A DNA stretch of 64,000 bases from Ipomoea triloba. Lineage: Eukaryota > Streptophyta > Magnoliopsida > Solanales > Convolvulaceae. Location: contig NC_044923.1 in NCBI RefSeq assembly GCF_003576645.1, forward strand, positions 17,559,150 to 17,623,149. Reading direction: 5' to 3'. Shown one piece after another: positions 40,196 through 51,618 of this stretch (its first letter is position 1; each line of letters starts with the position of its first letter). The position numbers were made by a program, and so were the translations under genes. Under the pieces are notes generated by a model. That model searched no databases. It was not told the origin of the DNA and saw only the letters and a list, made by a program, of their open reading frames with translations.

Positions 40196-40726
40196 AACTT
40201 TACAATTGCATTGTCTTAAAGTTGTAACAAAAAGCCTCAATTTTAGAATAGAGACAGAGAAAAGCAAGTAAAAGAAACAAGGCTAAAGAAAAAGCTTGAG
40301 CAAAACTTACATATAGATTAATGAAATCCCAAACTGTACATGTTCTGTCAAACAAACAAGACTATCTGCACACGAGACGTCTGCGTATAAAGAAGTGGAC
40401 ATTTTTCTGTGCTTCCTAATTCCTAATAAACAAAATTAGATATTTGCTCCAATAACGCAACATAAGTTTACTGTATTCAATGTTTTCTCTGCCTAATATA
40501 GCAGGTGCAAAGTGCAATATGCCAACTCAATTGGTGATGGACCGAGTAACAAAAGGATCCTTTTTCACATACCAAAAAGAAAGCAATTGGAGTAGCAAGG
40601 AAGAAACAGAGCGCTGTCTTCAACTGCAAGAGGTTGCCTGAAGGGATTTAACTGAATCTAGGTAGCAGGAAAAAGACAAGGAGAAAAACAAAAACGAAGT
40701 GAGAGGTAGAAATGTAGAATTGCTCA

Positions 40727-43523
40727 TCAATCAGAACAAAGAACAGCACTGACAGGAATGCTTGGAGGGGAGCCACTAATTGAGCTAATGCAATGAGTTG
40801 CGAGATGAGCAGCTTCTTCACAATAGTCTGAGAAAAGTGCTGGAACTTTCATCTCCTTTATCAGCTCCTGAGAAGACGATAAACTTTGAAAAGGTAACCA
40901 AAATTCTAATGAAATAGAAACCTACAAGTCACACAGTAGGACTCACATTAAAATATATGTGAATAGAGATTTAACAAGGATTTGAAGACTTACAATTGTT
41001 GGTAACCAGCTCCTATAAGCAGCAATACCAGCATTTGGGGCAATTATTAAGTTTGGAGAAGAATCCTGACAGAAAAACAAATCGCAAAATTTGTGAGAAT
41101 GTGAGATAACAGTGAACTGTTTATAACAGAGAAATCAGGATGGAAACCATATTGGGGCAACCTTTGATAGATCTCTGTAGCGATCATGATAATAACCTGC
41201 ACAAAGATGCAACATGACTGGACAAGATTTATCCATGGATGAGCAGGAGTCAACATTGATATCCAAAGATTTGCATTCACAGTCTGTCTCAATGCAATGA
41301 CAGTAACTATAAAGAGCAATCACCTCACCGTCCCTAAGAATCAACACACAAAGCAAGTATTGTCATTAGAGAGAGTAAGCGATCAGCATCATCCCAACTA
41401 AAACAGCCTTGAAAACTAATGGGAATAAATACTTGAAAACATTATTAGTTTAGTCTTATCAGGATTGATAAAACATATAAAGCTAACCTGAGCTCCAGAT
41501 GTAGCTCTGTAGCTGATGAAATTAGTTACCCCCTACAAGGTGACACTTACCTGTCTTGTGGAACTGCATTTCCAACAAAATATATATGCATCCTCACTCC
41601 AGGGAAAAGTGCACACAATTCTCCAAAGACTGCGAGCTGATAAAGTTCTTTTTCTGGTCCTATATACATTAGATCAAGAAGCAGAACCCCAACTTAGTGG
41701 CATAATAGCATGGTTAAACACGTGAGCAAGGGATTAAGGAAAAAGAATTGGCACTTTCATAAACATTTATAACCGAGAGTGAACAAGAGATAAGATACAT
41801 AAGTAAATATACAAAGTCTTATGGGTGTATAGCTCAAGAAGAGATACCTATATAATGTATGTGAATTTCACTAGCAATTTCAGAAATCAGGCTTCTCATA
41901 ATTGCAAGCTGAATGCCCCAATATATGGTTAGTGGCTGAAAAAGAGGGGACAAAAATACGTGTTCAGAGTATACAATTGCATAAAATAAAATGTGCATTT
42001 TCAATTGCAGTGAAAAAGTTTCCACAAACCATAAATGCTTTAGTAGGATTTACCAAATGGGGTAAGACAATTGAAATGAAATTTCTTAACAAATGTACAT
42101 GGCATGGAAAAAGATTAAAGTTCCTCATTCACCCAGCCAATCACCCACATAAACACACAACATACCCAGTGAAGAAGTAATGCAACAGGAGAATTTAGTG
42201 GGATGCACCTCCATTCGTAGTATTCCTTCCAATTACTTATACGCTTTGGTATTGGTAAGGATGGCCCTACATATTTATGCTCATCCACATCAACTTGCAG
42301 AAGCACCAATCACAATAATAGTGTCTATAATTACTTCTGAGGAAAGGAGAATACCTCGACAAGGGCATAATGTATTCGAAAGATTCCATCCCTCAATGCA
42401 CCTAAGAACAGAACAAACTTCAAGGATAAGATACAATGATTGTGTTAGAACCACACAAGTTCATCAATCATCACAAAACCTCAGCTATGCTTCTTTTTTT
42501 TTATTCAAAAGGCATTACAGCGAACACCACATCATCTCAACAAGGGGACCATACTTCTTCACAAGTATCTCTCATGATTAAAATTAATCTCAAAGGAAAA
42601 CCTTGATACATCCAATGAAGCAACTGATGCTCCACATCCACACTCCCATCTCCACATTCCCACACAATGAACTCCCTGTGTTACCAAGAATGAACACCTC
42701 GATTGGCTTTGCTCACATACCTGCCAAAGTTCTGCTTTGTTGAGCATATAATATATAAACATAAATGATAAATGTGTAATTCAACTATCAGTTTAGACTT
42801 TTAATTGAGATGGAACACATGTTTCAATTTGGTATTAGAGCCGACACCATGCCAAAGGTCATGGGTTCGAATCTACCCTATAAAAAGAAGAGACTATGTT
42901 ACAAGTGTTGCTTGGAGCCCATCAAAAAGCAATCTGTCCGCAGGTGAGGAGCATGTTGAGCATATAATATATAAACATAAATGTATAATCTATCAGCTTT
43001 AGTTAAGATGGAGCTAATTCTTTAATTGCTTTTTTCATCTAAATAGTCCTGACCCAATAGATGCATAAAGTAAAGATGATATTCAAGCTCAAAAATTCCA
43101 CTTCTTACCTTAACAGTAGCTTCTTCAGTAAAGGTGAAGGGGAAATCATTAAGAACATCAGCGCGATTCATTTGCTGTTCTAACCTTTCGCACTCTTTCT
43201 TATGAACACTCCAATGTGAAACCTTAACGCAGAATTATAAATAATTACAATTTCAGATTATAGCCATGCTGCAAAGCAAGGCCTTAGGAGCTTTACATAC
43301 CTGTACAATTAAATACTTTATAATTTAAAAAAAAAAAAGAAAAAAAAAGAAAAAAAAAAAGCATATGAATATATAGAAATACCTGGTGAGAGATTGAGCA
43401 GTAGGCAACGGCGCGGCAGCGGCCACAGCGTCTGGTGGCCTGGCCGGAGCATGGGGTTCGGCTCCCCTTTCCGGCGCACTCCATTCTTCTTCCGGCGAAG
43501 ACTAACTTACTTGTCCATCGCAT
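40727..43523 (-). CDS. MYND-type zinc finger protein, 10 exons, 367 aa
   Basis: Plant protein with an N-terminal MYND zinc finger, normally a protein-interaction module; no enzymatic role is evident. Minus-strand exons: 43523-43383, 43222-43109, 42720-42602, 42401-42355, 42266-42166, 41935-41848, 41659-41551, 41333-41162, 41065-40994, 40867-40727; total 1104 nt in frame. The finger spans about residues 16-58 (CSGQATRRCGRCRAVAYC, then HWSVHKKEC), with His where many MYND fingers have Cys (YCSISHQ). Later conserved blocks are WKEYYEWRCIPL, SPVALLLHWPLTIYW, GELCALFPGVRMHIYFVGN, GYYHDRYRD, LIIAPNAGIAAYRSW and LFSDYCEEAAHLA. The C-terminus is short (SIPVSAVLCSD). Intron 2 carries a TRIM. Function unknown. 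Confidence 0.88.
42738..43010 (+). mobile_element. TRIM retrotransposon in MYND gene intron 2
   Basis: The first LTR (42738-42826) starts TGTTGAGCATATAATATATA and ends GTTTCA. After ATT comes TGGTATTAGAGCC (42830-42842), close to the initiator-Met tRNA primer-binding site. A short internal region of about 110 bases ends with purine-rich GGTGAGGAGCA, and a second LTR begins at 42954 with the same 29 bases. It shares ATCAG and AAGATGGA segments with the first LTR, then diverges. There are no ORFs. Total length under 300 bases, antisense to the host gene. Confidence 0.75.
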
Positions 43524-43576
43524 TGTCTTTGCATACTTCGTATTGGACTGGGCCTCAGTTACTTATGTACGTTGGG

Positions 43577-44131
43577 GAGTTAATACCAATATAGTGATCG
43601 TCAAATTTTACCCAATTTAATCTTTTATTAAAAACTCTATAGGGAGGATTAGAAATAGGGCCCTAATGATAATTTCTCATACCCAATTTAATCTTTTATT
43701 AAAAACTGTGATAGTGGACGGTTAGAAATAGGGCCCTAATGATAATTTCTCATCTTTAATCCTATTTGAGATGATTCCTTCTTCTTCCTCTTATTAAGAT
43801 TCACGCAGAAATGTAAATCTTTGTATTCAAATATTTATTTACTCTGTATTTATTTATTTAGGATTGAAGTTGATTTGGTACGAAAATTTTACATTTCTGT
43901 GTGGATCTTAATAAGGAGAAGAAGAAAGAATCATCCCAAATGGAATTAAGAATGAAAATTACTATTAGGACATTATTTCTAACAGTCAACTAATAGAATT
44001 TTTAACAAAGAACTAAATTGTGTAAAACCATCAAAGTCGATGACTAAATTCAGTAAATTGAGCATAAAAAATCATTTAGAACTAAATTGTGTAAAACTAC
44101 TATAGTCGAAGACTATATTGGGTATTAACTC
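43577..44131. mobile_element. Mutator-like MITE with 9-bp TSD (7/9)
   Basis: Left end GAGTTAATACCAATATAGTG, right end complementary to GAGTTAATACCCAATATAGT. The flanks are TACGTTGGG and TAATTTGGG, a 9-bp duplication with two mismatches. An internal unit of about 70 bases containing GAAATAGGGCCCTAATGATA is repeated in tandem on the left side (43607-43752), and complementary sequence occurs near 43862-44050, so most of the element can fold on itself. Confidence 0.72.
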
Positions 44132-45352
44132 TAATTTGGGAATTGAAAAAGAGTGGCTCAATATGTTGTAGAACCAAAAAAAAAAAAACAAAAAACAAAA
44201 AACTATTATAAATTATTGTATTTGTGGTCATTATTATGTAGTAATATAACAGCTGTAACGGCTATTATATTTAAGTCTCCATTATTCCTTTCCGTTATAG
44301 TTGTTATTATATATACCCTTTGTAATATGTCCTATGATCAGATGAATAAGAATCTCCCTTCTCCTTGTCTCCATTATCTCTGTTATCCATTTGAGTTAAT
44401 TCCTTTTTTGCTCCTAGATTTATATGGGTCATTCCACTTTTAGTCCTTTTTTTTTCAAAACACCCTATATTGGTTCTAGTTTTATTGTGGCATGACCATT
44501 TTTGGTCCTCCGTTAATAAATCCGTTAAACTGGCGTTAGTTTTAAGGGTATTTCAGTCCATTTAGTTTTTAAGTGTTAATTCCTTTTTTGGTCCTAAATT
44601 TATATGTGTCATTCCACTTTTAGTTCTTTTTTTTTTCAAAACATCCTATATTAGTCCTAATTTTATTGTGGCATATCCATTTTTGGTCCTCTGTCAATAC
44701 ATATGTTTAAATGAGATTAAAAATGACTTTAAAGCATATTCTTTCATAAACCATTCAAAATCTAACTTTTTCTTTGTAATAGACCACTCAAAATGTAACT
44801 TTTTTCTGGGTAATAGAACAATACAAGATGAAAGTTTTTTTTCTACATCTTCAAAAAATCATATACATTAGTCATACACCCATTAATAACATAAAGAATC
44901 CATAATTCATTAATTGCATAATAGAGCATAAATCTTTAGCAAAAATAAGTGTACTACAAAACATTAAAAAAGTGCAATTGTAAAAAATCACAAGTAGTCT
45001 ACTTTATAACAAACTGAAGTATAATGCATAAGTCTACTTCATAAGTTCATTCATTAGAATCATAGTTGTAGCCTTTAAGTTGGACTTCCCCATGATATCC
45101 TAACTCCCAATGGGGTGAGACTATTGCCTTTCTTTTGCGTAGGTCTAGCAATAAACTCATCAGGTTGTGTGACATGGATTTCACCAGCTTGAGGATCATC
45201 TACAACTTCAACTCCAACTCGAACTTATTCTTGATTACCAATTTCTTGAGTTGTGGCCTTAGATGTACTTTTCTTGTTCCTAACTCTTTTCTTTGGATGA
45301 AGCTGTATATCAGGAATCAGAAAAAAGTCAAGAAATAGAAAATGATAAAAAT

Positions 45353-46356
45353 TCATAATTGTCTACAAGTAAAATAGATCATTACTATTTTGTCTTTTGT
45401 TGCAGGATCTTGAGGACATTTTCTTGAGTTATGGCCTGCTTCTTTGCACTTTTTGCAATGCTTAACCAACAAGCTACGGTTCACATGTGTTCCATCTTTT
45501 GTCATCTCATCTCTGCTTCTCTTTCTCAACTTTTTGGGCCTGCCAGCTTTTTTTGTGTACAATGGGGGTAGTGGTGGTTCCTTTTCTGATCTAGGCCATT
45601 CCATAGGTCCAGCAAGTGGTTTGATACTCTTCCCATAGGTGGTTTGGTAAGACCAAATTGAGTAACAAGGGTCAACATACTCATTAATTGATCCGTTCCC
45701 ATGTTTCATCCATATAGCCCTAACAGCATGCTGACATGGTATCCCAGTTAAATCCCACCTCCTACAGCTACAAGTAAACATAGACAAGTCCACAGTATGC
45801 TGCTCTACCACTCCTAATAGTACTGCAGATCTTATCTCAAACAAGTTTTCATCACACTGAGTCCCTAGACACCCTGCTGCAGCCTTCTCAATTATAGATA
45901 TTTTCTTCATTATGTTAGGGCAGAATGGTCCCTTCCAACTCCTTGATTTTTGTCTACTATCAAACAATTTTTTCATCAACAATTTCCTTATAGTTTCTAA
46001 ACAAGAAACTAAAGGTTGTTGTCTAGCATCTAAGATCATAGCATTGAAACTCTCTGAAATGTTATTAACTAAAGCATCACATTTTGAAGTAGTAGAGAAA
46101 TATGACTTGCTCCATTCTGAAGGGTGTTTCTCTCTTAACCAATCATATGCCTGTTGATCTAAACTCTTGATATCATTCATGGCTTCAGTAAAGGTGTTGA
46201 CTGTGGTTGCCTTTGCTGCTGCCCACAAGGCATATTTCATAGCTTTTCCCACATACCCAGCAAGTTTCATGTTGCCATAGAGATGTCTGACACAAAATCT
46301 ATGACTAGCATATGGTAGGACATCTTCAAAAGCAGGTAACAAACCTTTTTGCTTGT
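45353..46356 (-). CDS. MULE transposase C-terminal exon (duplicate copy A)
   Basis: Identical to 47975-48978. It encodes the C-terminal half of a MuDR-type transposase: DKQKGLLPAFEDVLPYASHR, the region of the last catalytic acidic residue, a SWIM zinc finger (CSCRRWDLTGIPCQHAV) and a CCHC knuckle (CKKCKEAGHNSRKC). It lies in the contig segment 44144-46764 that recurs at 46766 onward, so it is one gene shown twice. Confidence 0.85.
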
Positions 46357-46765
46357 CTGCAAAAAAAAATTGATTTTAAGTCATATTACATATTTAAGTC
46401 AGATTATAAATTTAACCCCAAATGAAAAATCATTAAGTCAAATGTAACAAACCTGAGATGAATGTCAACTTGTGTTGTGCTTCCTCAGTTATCACCAAGT
46501 CATTTTTAAGCAACTCCAAGAACCATGTCCAAGACTTCTTGTTTTCTCCTTCAACAATGGCATATGTTAATGGGAAGATGCTATCATTTCCATCAACTCC
46601 CACTGTTGTTAATAGTACCCCCCCAAACTTGTGTTTTAAGTGACATCCATCAACCCCAATGATCGTCTACAAAACTTATAACCCTCCTTGCAAGCATCCC
46701 AACACAAATACATCCGAAGAAATCTCTTTTTTCCTTCATATTCTAAATCACTGAGCTTGACTATN

Positions 46766-49383
46766 TGAAAAAGAGTGGCTCAATATGTTGTAGAACCAAA
46801 AAAAAAAAAACAAAAAACAAAAAACTATTATAAATTATTGTATTTGTGGTCATTATTATGTAGTAATATAACAGCTGTAACGGCTATTATATTTAAGTCT
46901 CCATTATTCCTTTCCGTTATAGTTGTTATTATATATACCCTTTGTAATATGTCCTATGATCAGATGAATAAGAATCTCCCTTCTCCTTGTCTCCATTATC
47001 TCTGTTATCCATTTGAGTTAATTCCTTTTTTGCTCCTAGATTTATATGGGTCATTCCACTTTTAGTCCTTTTTTTTTCAAAACACCCTATATTGGTTCTA
47101 GTTTTATTGTGGCATGACCATTTTTGGTCCTCCGTTAATAAATCCGTTAAACTGGCGTTAGTTTTAAGGGTATTTCAGTCCATTTAGTTTTTAAGTGTTA
47201 ATTCCTTTTTTGGTCCTAAATTTATATGTGTCATTCCACTTTTAGTTCTTTTTTTTTTCAAAACATCCTATATTAGTCCTAATTTTATTGTGGCATATCC
47301 ATTTTTGGTCCTCTGTCAATACATATGTTTAAATGAGATTAAAAATGACTTTAAAGCATATTCTTTCATAAACCATTCAAAATCTAACTTTTTCTTTGTA
47401 ATAGACCACTCAAAATGTAACTTTTTTCTGGGTAATAGAACAATACAAGATGAAAGTTTTTTTTCTACATCTTCAAAAAATCATATACATTAGTCATACA
47501 CCCATTAATAACATAAAGAATCCATAATTCATTAATTGCATAATAGAGCATAAATCTTTAGCAAAAATAAGTGTACTACAAAACATTAAAAAAGTGCAAT
47601 TGTAAAAAATCACAAGTAGTCTACTTTATAACAAACTGAAGTATAATGCATAAGTCTACTTCATAAGTTCATTCATTAGAATCATAGTTGTAGCCTTTAA
47701 GTTGGACTTCCCCATGATATCCTAACTCCCAATGGGGTGAGACTATTGCCTTTCTTTTGCGTAGGTCTAGCAATAAACTCATCAGGTTGTGTGACATGGA
47801 TTTCACCAGCTTGAGGATCATCTACAACTTCAACTCCAACTCGAACTTATTCTTGATTACCAATTTCTTGAGTTGTGGCCTTAGATGTACTTTTCTTGTT
47901 CCTAACTCTTTTCTTTGGATGAAGCTGTATATCAGGAATCAGAAAAAAGTCAAGAAATAGAAAATGATAAAAATTCATAATTGTCTACAAGTAAAATAGA
48001 TCATTACTATTTTGTCTTTTGTTGCAGGATCTTGAGGACATTTTCTTGAGTTATGGCCTGCTTCTTTGCACTTTTTGCAATGCTTAACCAACAAGCTACG
48101 GTTCACATGTGTTCCATCTTTTGTCATCTCATCTCTGCTTCTCTTTCTCAACTTTTTGGGCCTGCCAGCTTTTTTTGTGTACAATGGGGGTAGTGGTGGT
48201 TCCTTTTCTGATCTAGGCCATTCCATAGGTCCAGCAAGTGGTTTGATACTCTTCCCATAGGTGGTTTGGTAAGACCAAATTGAGTAACAAGGGTCAACAT
48301 ACTCATTAATTGATCCGTTCCCATGTTTCATCCATATAGCCCTAACAGCATGCTGACATGGTATCCCAGTTAAATCCCACCTCCTACAGCTACAAGTAAA
48401 CATAGACAAGTCCACAGTATGCTGCTCTACCACTCCTAATAGTACTGCAGATCTTATCTCAAACAAGTTTTCATCACACTGAGTCCCTAGACACCCTGCT
48501 GCAGCCTTCTCAATTATAGATATTTTCTTCATTATGTTAGGGCAGAATGGTCCCTTCCAACTCCTTGATTTTTGTCTACTATCAAACAATTTTTTCATCA
48601 ACAATTTCCTTATAGTTTCTAAACAAGAAACTAAAGGTTGTTGTCTAGCATCTAAGATCATAGCATTGAAACTCTCTGAAATGTTATTAACTAAAGCATC
48701 ACATTTTGAAGTAGTAGAGAAATATGACTTGCTCCATTCTGAAGGGTGTTTCTCTCTTAACCAATCATATGCCTGTTGATCTAAACTCTTGATATCATTC
48801 ATGGCTTCAGTAAAGGTGTTGACTGTGGTTGCCTTTGCTGCTGCCCACAAGGCATATTTCATAGCTTTTCCCACATACCCAGCAAGTTTCATGTTGCCAT
48901 AGAGATGTCTGACACAAAATCTATGACTAGCATATGGTAGGACATCTTCAAAAGCAGGTAACAAACCTTTTTGCTTGTCTGCAAAAAAAAATTGATTTTA
49001 AGTCATATTACATATTTAAGTCAGATTATAAATTTAACCCCAAATGAAAAATCATTAAGTCAAATGTAACAAACCTGAGATGAATGTCAACTTGTGTTGT
49101 GCTTCCTCAGTTATCACCAAGTCATTTTTAAGCAACTCCAAGAACCATGTCCAAGACTTCTTGTTTTCTCCTTCAACAATGGCATATGTTAATGGGAAGA
49201 TGCTATCATTTCCATCAACTCCCACTGTTGTTAATAGTACCCCCCCAAACTTGTGTTTTAAGTGACATCCATCAACCCCAATGATCGTCTACAAAACTTA
49301 TAACCCTCCTTGCAAGCATCCCAACACAAATACATCCGAAGAAATCTCTTTTTTCCTTCATATTCTAAATCACTGAGCTTGAC
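46766..49383. repeat. Perfect duplicate of 44144-46761 (probable unmerged contig overlap)
   Basis: The segments match at a constant offset of 2622, from TGAAAAAGAGTGGCTCAATA (44144, 46766) to ACTGAGCTTGAC (46761, 49383), and meet at a single N (46765). Even poly-A tracts and the non-element flank (44144-44392) are repeated, which a transposition event would not do. Confidence 0.93.
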
Positions 49384-50646
49384 AAATCTCTTTTTTCCTT
49401 CATATTCTAAATCACTGAGCTTGACTATGCATTTGGTCATTGGATTAGTTTTCAGAATCTGCTTGACTATGCATTTGGTCATTGGATTAGTTTTCAGAAT
49501 CTCTAAGCGATAGTCTTTGGTCATTGGATTAGTTTTCAGAATCTCTAAGCGATAGTCGCAAATCTTTTTGAAGAAATCTAAAGCCTCCCCTTCAATTGAT
49601 TCTTTGGCTTTTGTAATTGCCCTATATGCTTGCTTGTTGCTTAACTCAAAGCCCTCATCAGCCTTAACCTTATCTCTAAACTCAGTTGATGTCCAACTCA
49701 TATGGTGCATTACTTCTTTCTTCCATCTATTTGCAACTCTACTAGACTTAACCATTTTATTTTTGTATACCCAGCCACACCCCTCATGCTCTTCATAGAA
49801 AGTTGTAATTCTCCAAGACATTGCATTTTTTACTCTCCACATATTGATTTTGAAAGGGCAACCAGCTTGTCTACATCTAACATACATTCTTTCTTTGTCA
49901 TTCTTAGTGAAGTGTAATTCCTTGCCATTACTATACGCGTAGTTGAGGACTGCATCCTTAAATTTTTTTTTAGAAGCAAATGTAAATCCACATTCAAATT
50001 TAATAGACTTCATCTCAGTATTTGACTTAAACACTGGCCATTTAGTTCTCTCTTCATCATTAGTCTCCTTTCCACTCTCTTCATCAGACATATTTAACCC
50101 CACACAATCTATATTTGCACTAGAATCTTTTGAATCACGTGTATTACTAACTCCAACCCCATTATACTCTACATTTGGATCAACATTACCTTCATACTCT
50201 TTGTCATCTTCCTCATTTTCATTCAACTCAGCATCACTATAGTCATACAATTCCAACTCTTCATCCTCACCCTTTTCTTCAAATTCTGCAGCTTCCCCTT
50301 CACCCTCACCTGCACCATCACCCTCAGAATTTGCTGGTACAACCCAAACCTCAATTTTCTTAGGAACTACAGAGCCATTACAAATTTTCCAACAATCACT
50401 ATCAGTAATAACTTCAATTAAATGGTGAGTATCTGTCACTATAAAATACTTAAACTTATCTAACATGTTGTAACCCAATTCTTCTACGCTCTCCCTTAGG
50501 GCTATCATTCCCCATAAATCATTATCCATATCAAAACTCGTTGTTATCCCTCCAACATATCCTTTATCCGATTTTCTAAGCAAACCACCATGTTTTATTA
50601 TCAATTTGAACTTATCTGTTAACATATGACAAAAAAAATTGAACAA
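47975..50646 (-). pseudogene. MULE transposase, three coding parts with one frameshift (as assembled)
   Basis: DDE-type transposase that would cut and insert MULE DNA. The N-terminal part (50646-49286) has a PB1-like start (FKLIIKHGGLL), a long acidic linker, then a MuDR-type zinc-binding region (ERMYVRCRQAGCPFKINMWR). The next frame continues IIGVDGCHLKHKFGG with the first catalytic Asp, joined only if one base is restored near 49285; in the present reading the frame ends at 49258. An intron (49074-48979, GT-AG) separates this from the C-terminal exon 48978-47975, with the SWIM finger (CSCRRWDLTGIPCQHAV) and zinc knuckle. The N-terminal part also carries three 42-bp duplications. The frameshift occurs in both copies of the overlap. 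Confidence 0.8.
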
Positions 50647-51618
50647 GTTTAATTATCAACACAATGGTCCCAATATATGTAAAATAAATCATTCAAAGTA
50701 TGCCTTCTACCAAAGTATTCAAACTAGATGTTCATCAAAAGAGTGAGTTAACTATTCAAACTAGATGTTCACTTTTCACATTCCGTAATAAAGATTGTTC
50801 ATATTAAATTTTGTTTCTAATCATCCATATCAATTTTGTTAAAAATAGTGAGTAAATCAAAATTTCACTATTATACTTTATTTATCAATGATCACAACCA
50901 ACAATAAAAAATACAAAAAAAAAAAAAACAGCAAATTCTAAAACAGGAAAAAAAAAAGGAGCAAATTCTAAAACACAAAAAAAAAGGAGCAAATTCTAAA
51001 ACAAAAAAAAGGGAGCAAATTCAAGAACTTACCGTCATAATACCTTTCACCCATAATTGTTGGAGGGCTGCTACGGACGTACGCTGCGGACCTGCGGACG
51101 CTGCTGCGAAACTGCTACGGAAGTTACTGCGGAATGCCGGAAGTTGCTGCGGAACGCCGGAACGTGAGGCGAGTTGTGCTGCTGCGGAGAAGATATTATT
51201 TTGAATGGGAATTAGGTATTTTGATCACGTACAATACACATGTTAAGGAACAAATTATTTGATGAATTAATTAATTAATTAATTAATTTTGTATCAAAAG
51301 ACAAAAATATCCTTATAATTATCGCCTGTTTAACGGATTTATTAACGGAGGACCAAAAATGGTCATGCCACAATAAAACTAGGACCAATATAGGATGTTT
51401 TTAAAAAAAAGGACTAAAAGCGGAATGACCCCTATAAATCTAGGACCAAAAAAGAAATTAACTCTATCCATTTTCTCTATTATAGTAGCTTATACATTTC
51501 TTGCAACTCACCAATCAACGGTTAGGAGCTAAAGGCCAACGGGCACAACAAACCTAATCCAACAAAAACAAAAACAAAAAAAACAAAAAACTTTATAAGG
51601 TAGTATCTGCCCCAACAT

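Larger units (their letters stand above)
44393..51464 (-). mobile_element. MULE (Mutator-like element) with transposase, perfect 9-bp TSD
   Basis: The terminal inverted repeats are about 135 bases, outermost GAGTTAATTCC on the left and the complement at the right (51464). Both flanks carry TATCCATTT (44384-44392 and 51465-51473). The transposase gene reads on the minus strand. On the left, the terminal-repeat sequence occurs twice in tandem (44393-44530 and again about 44576-44700). The apparent length of 7.07 kb includes a 2.62-kb assembly duplicate and 126 bases of 42-bp stutter. The real element is about 4.3 kb, normal for an autonomous MULE. The perfect TSD indicates a fairly recent insertion. 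Confidence 0.9.

Noticed and set aside
45353..48978. Two tandem MULE transposase C-terminal genes
   Set aside because: They are identical to the base with identical flanks and an N between them, so an assembly overlap explains them better than two elements.
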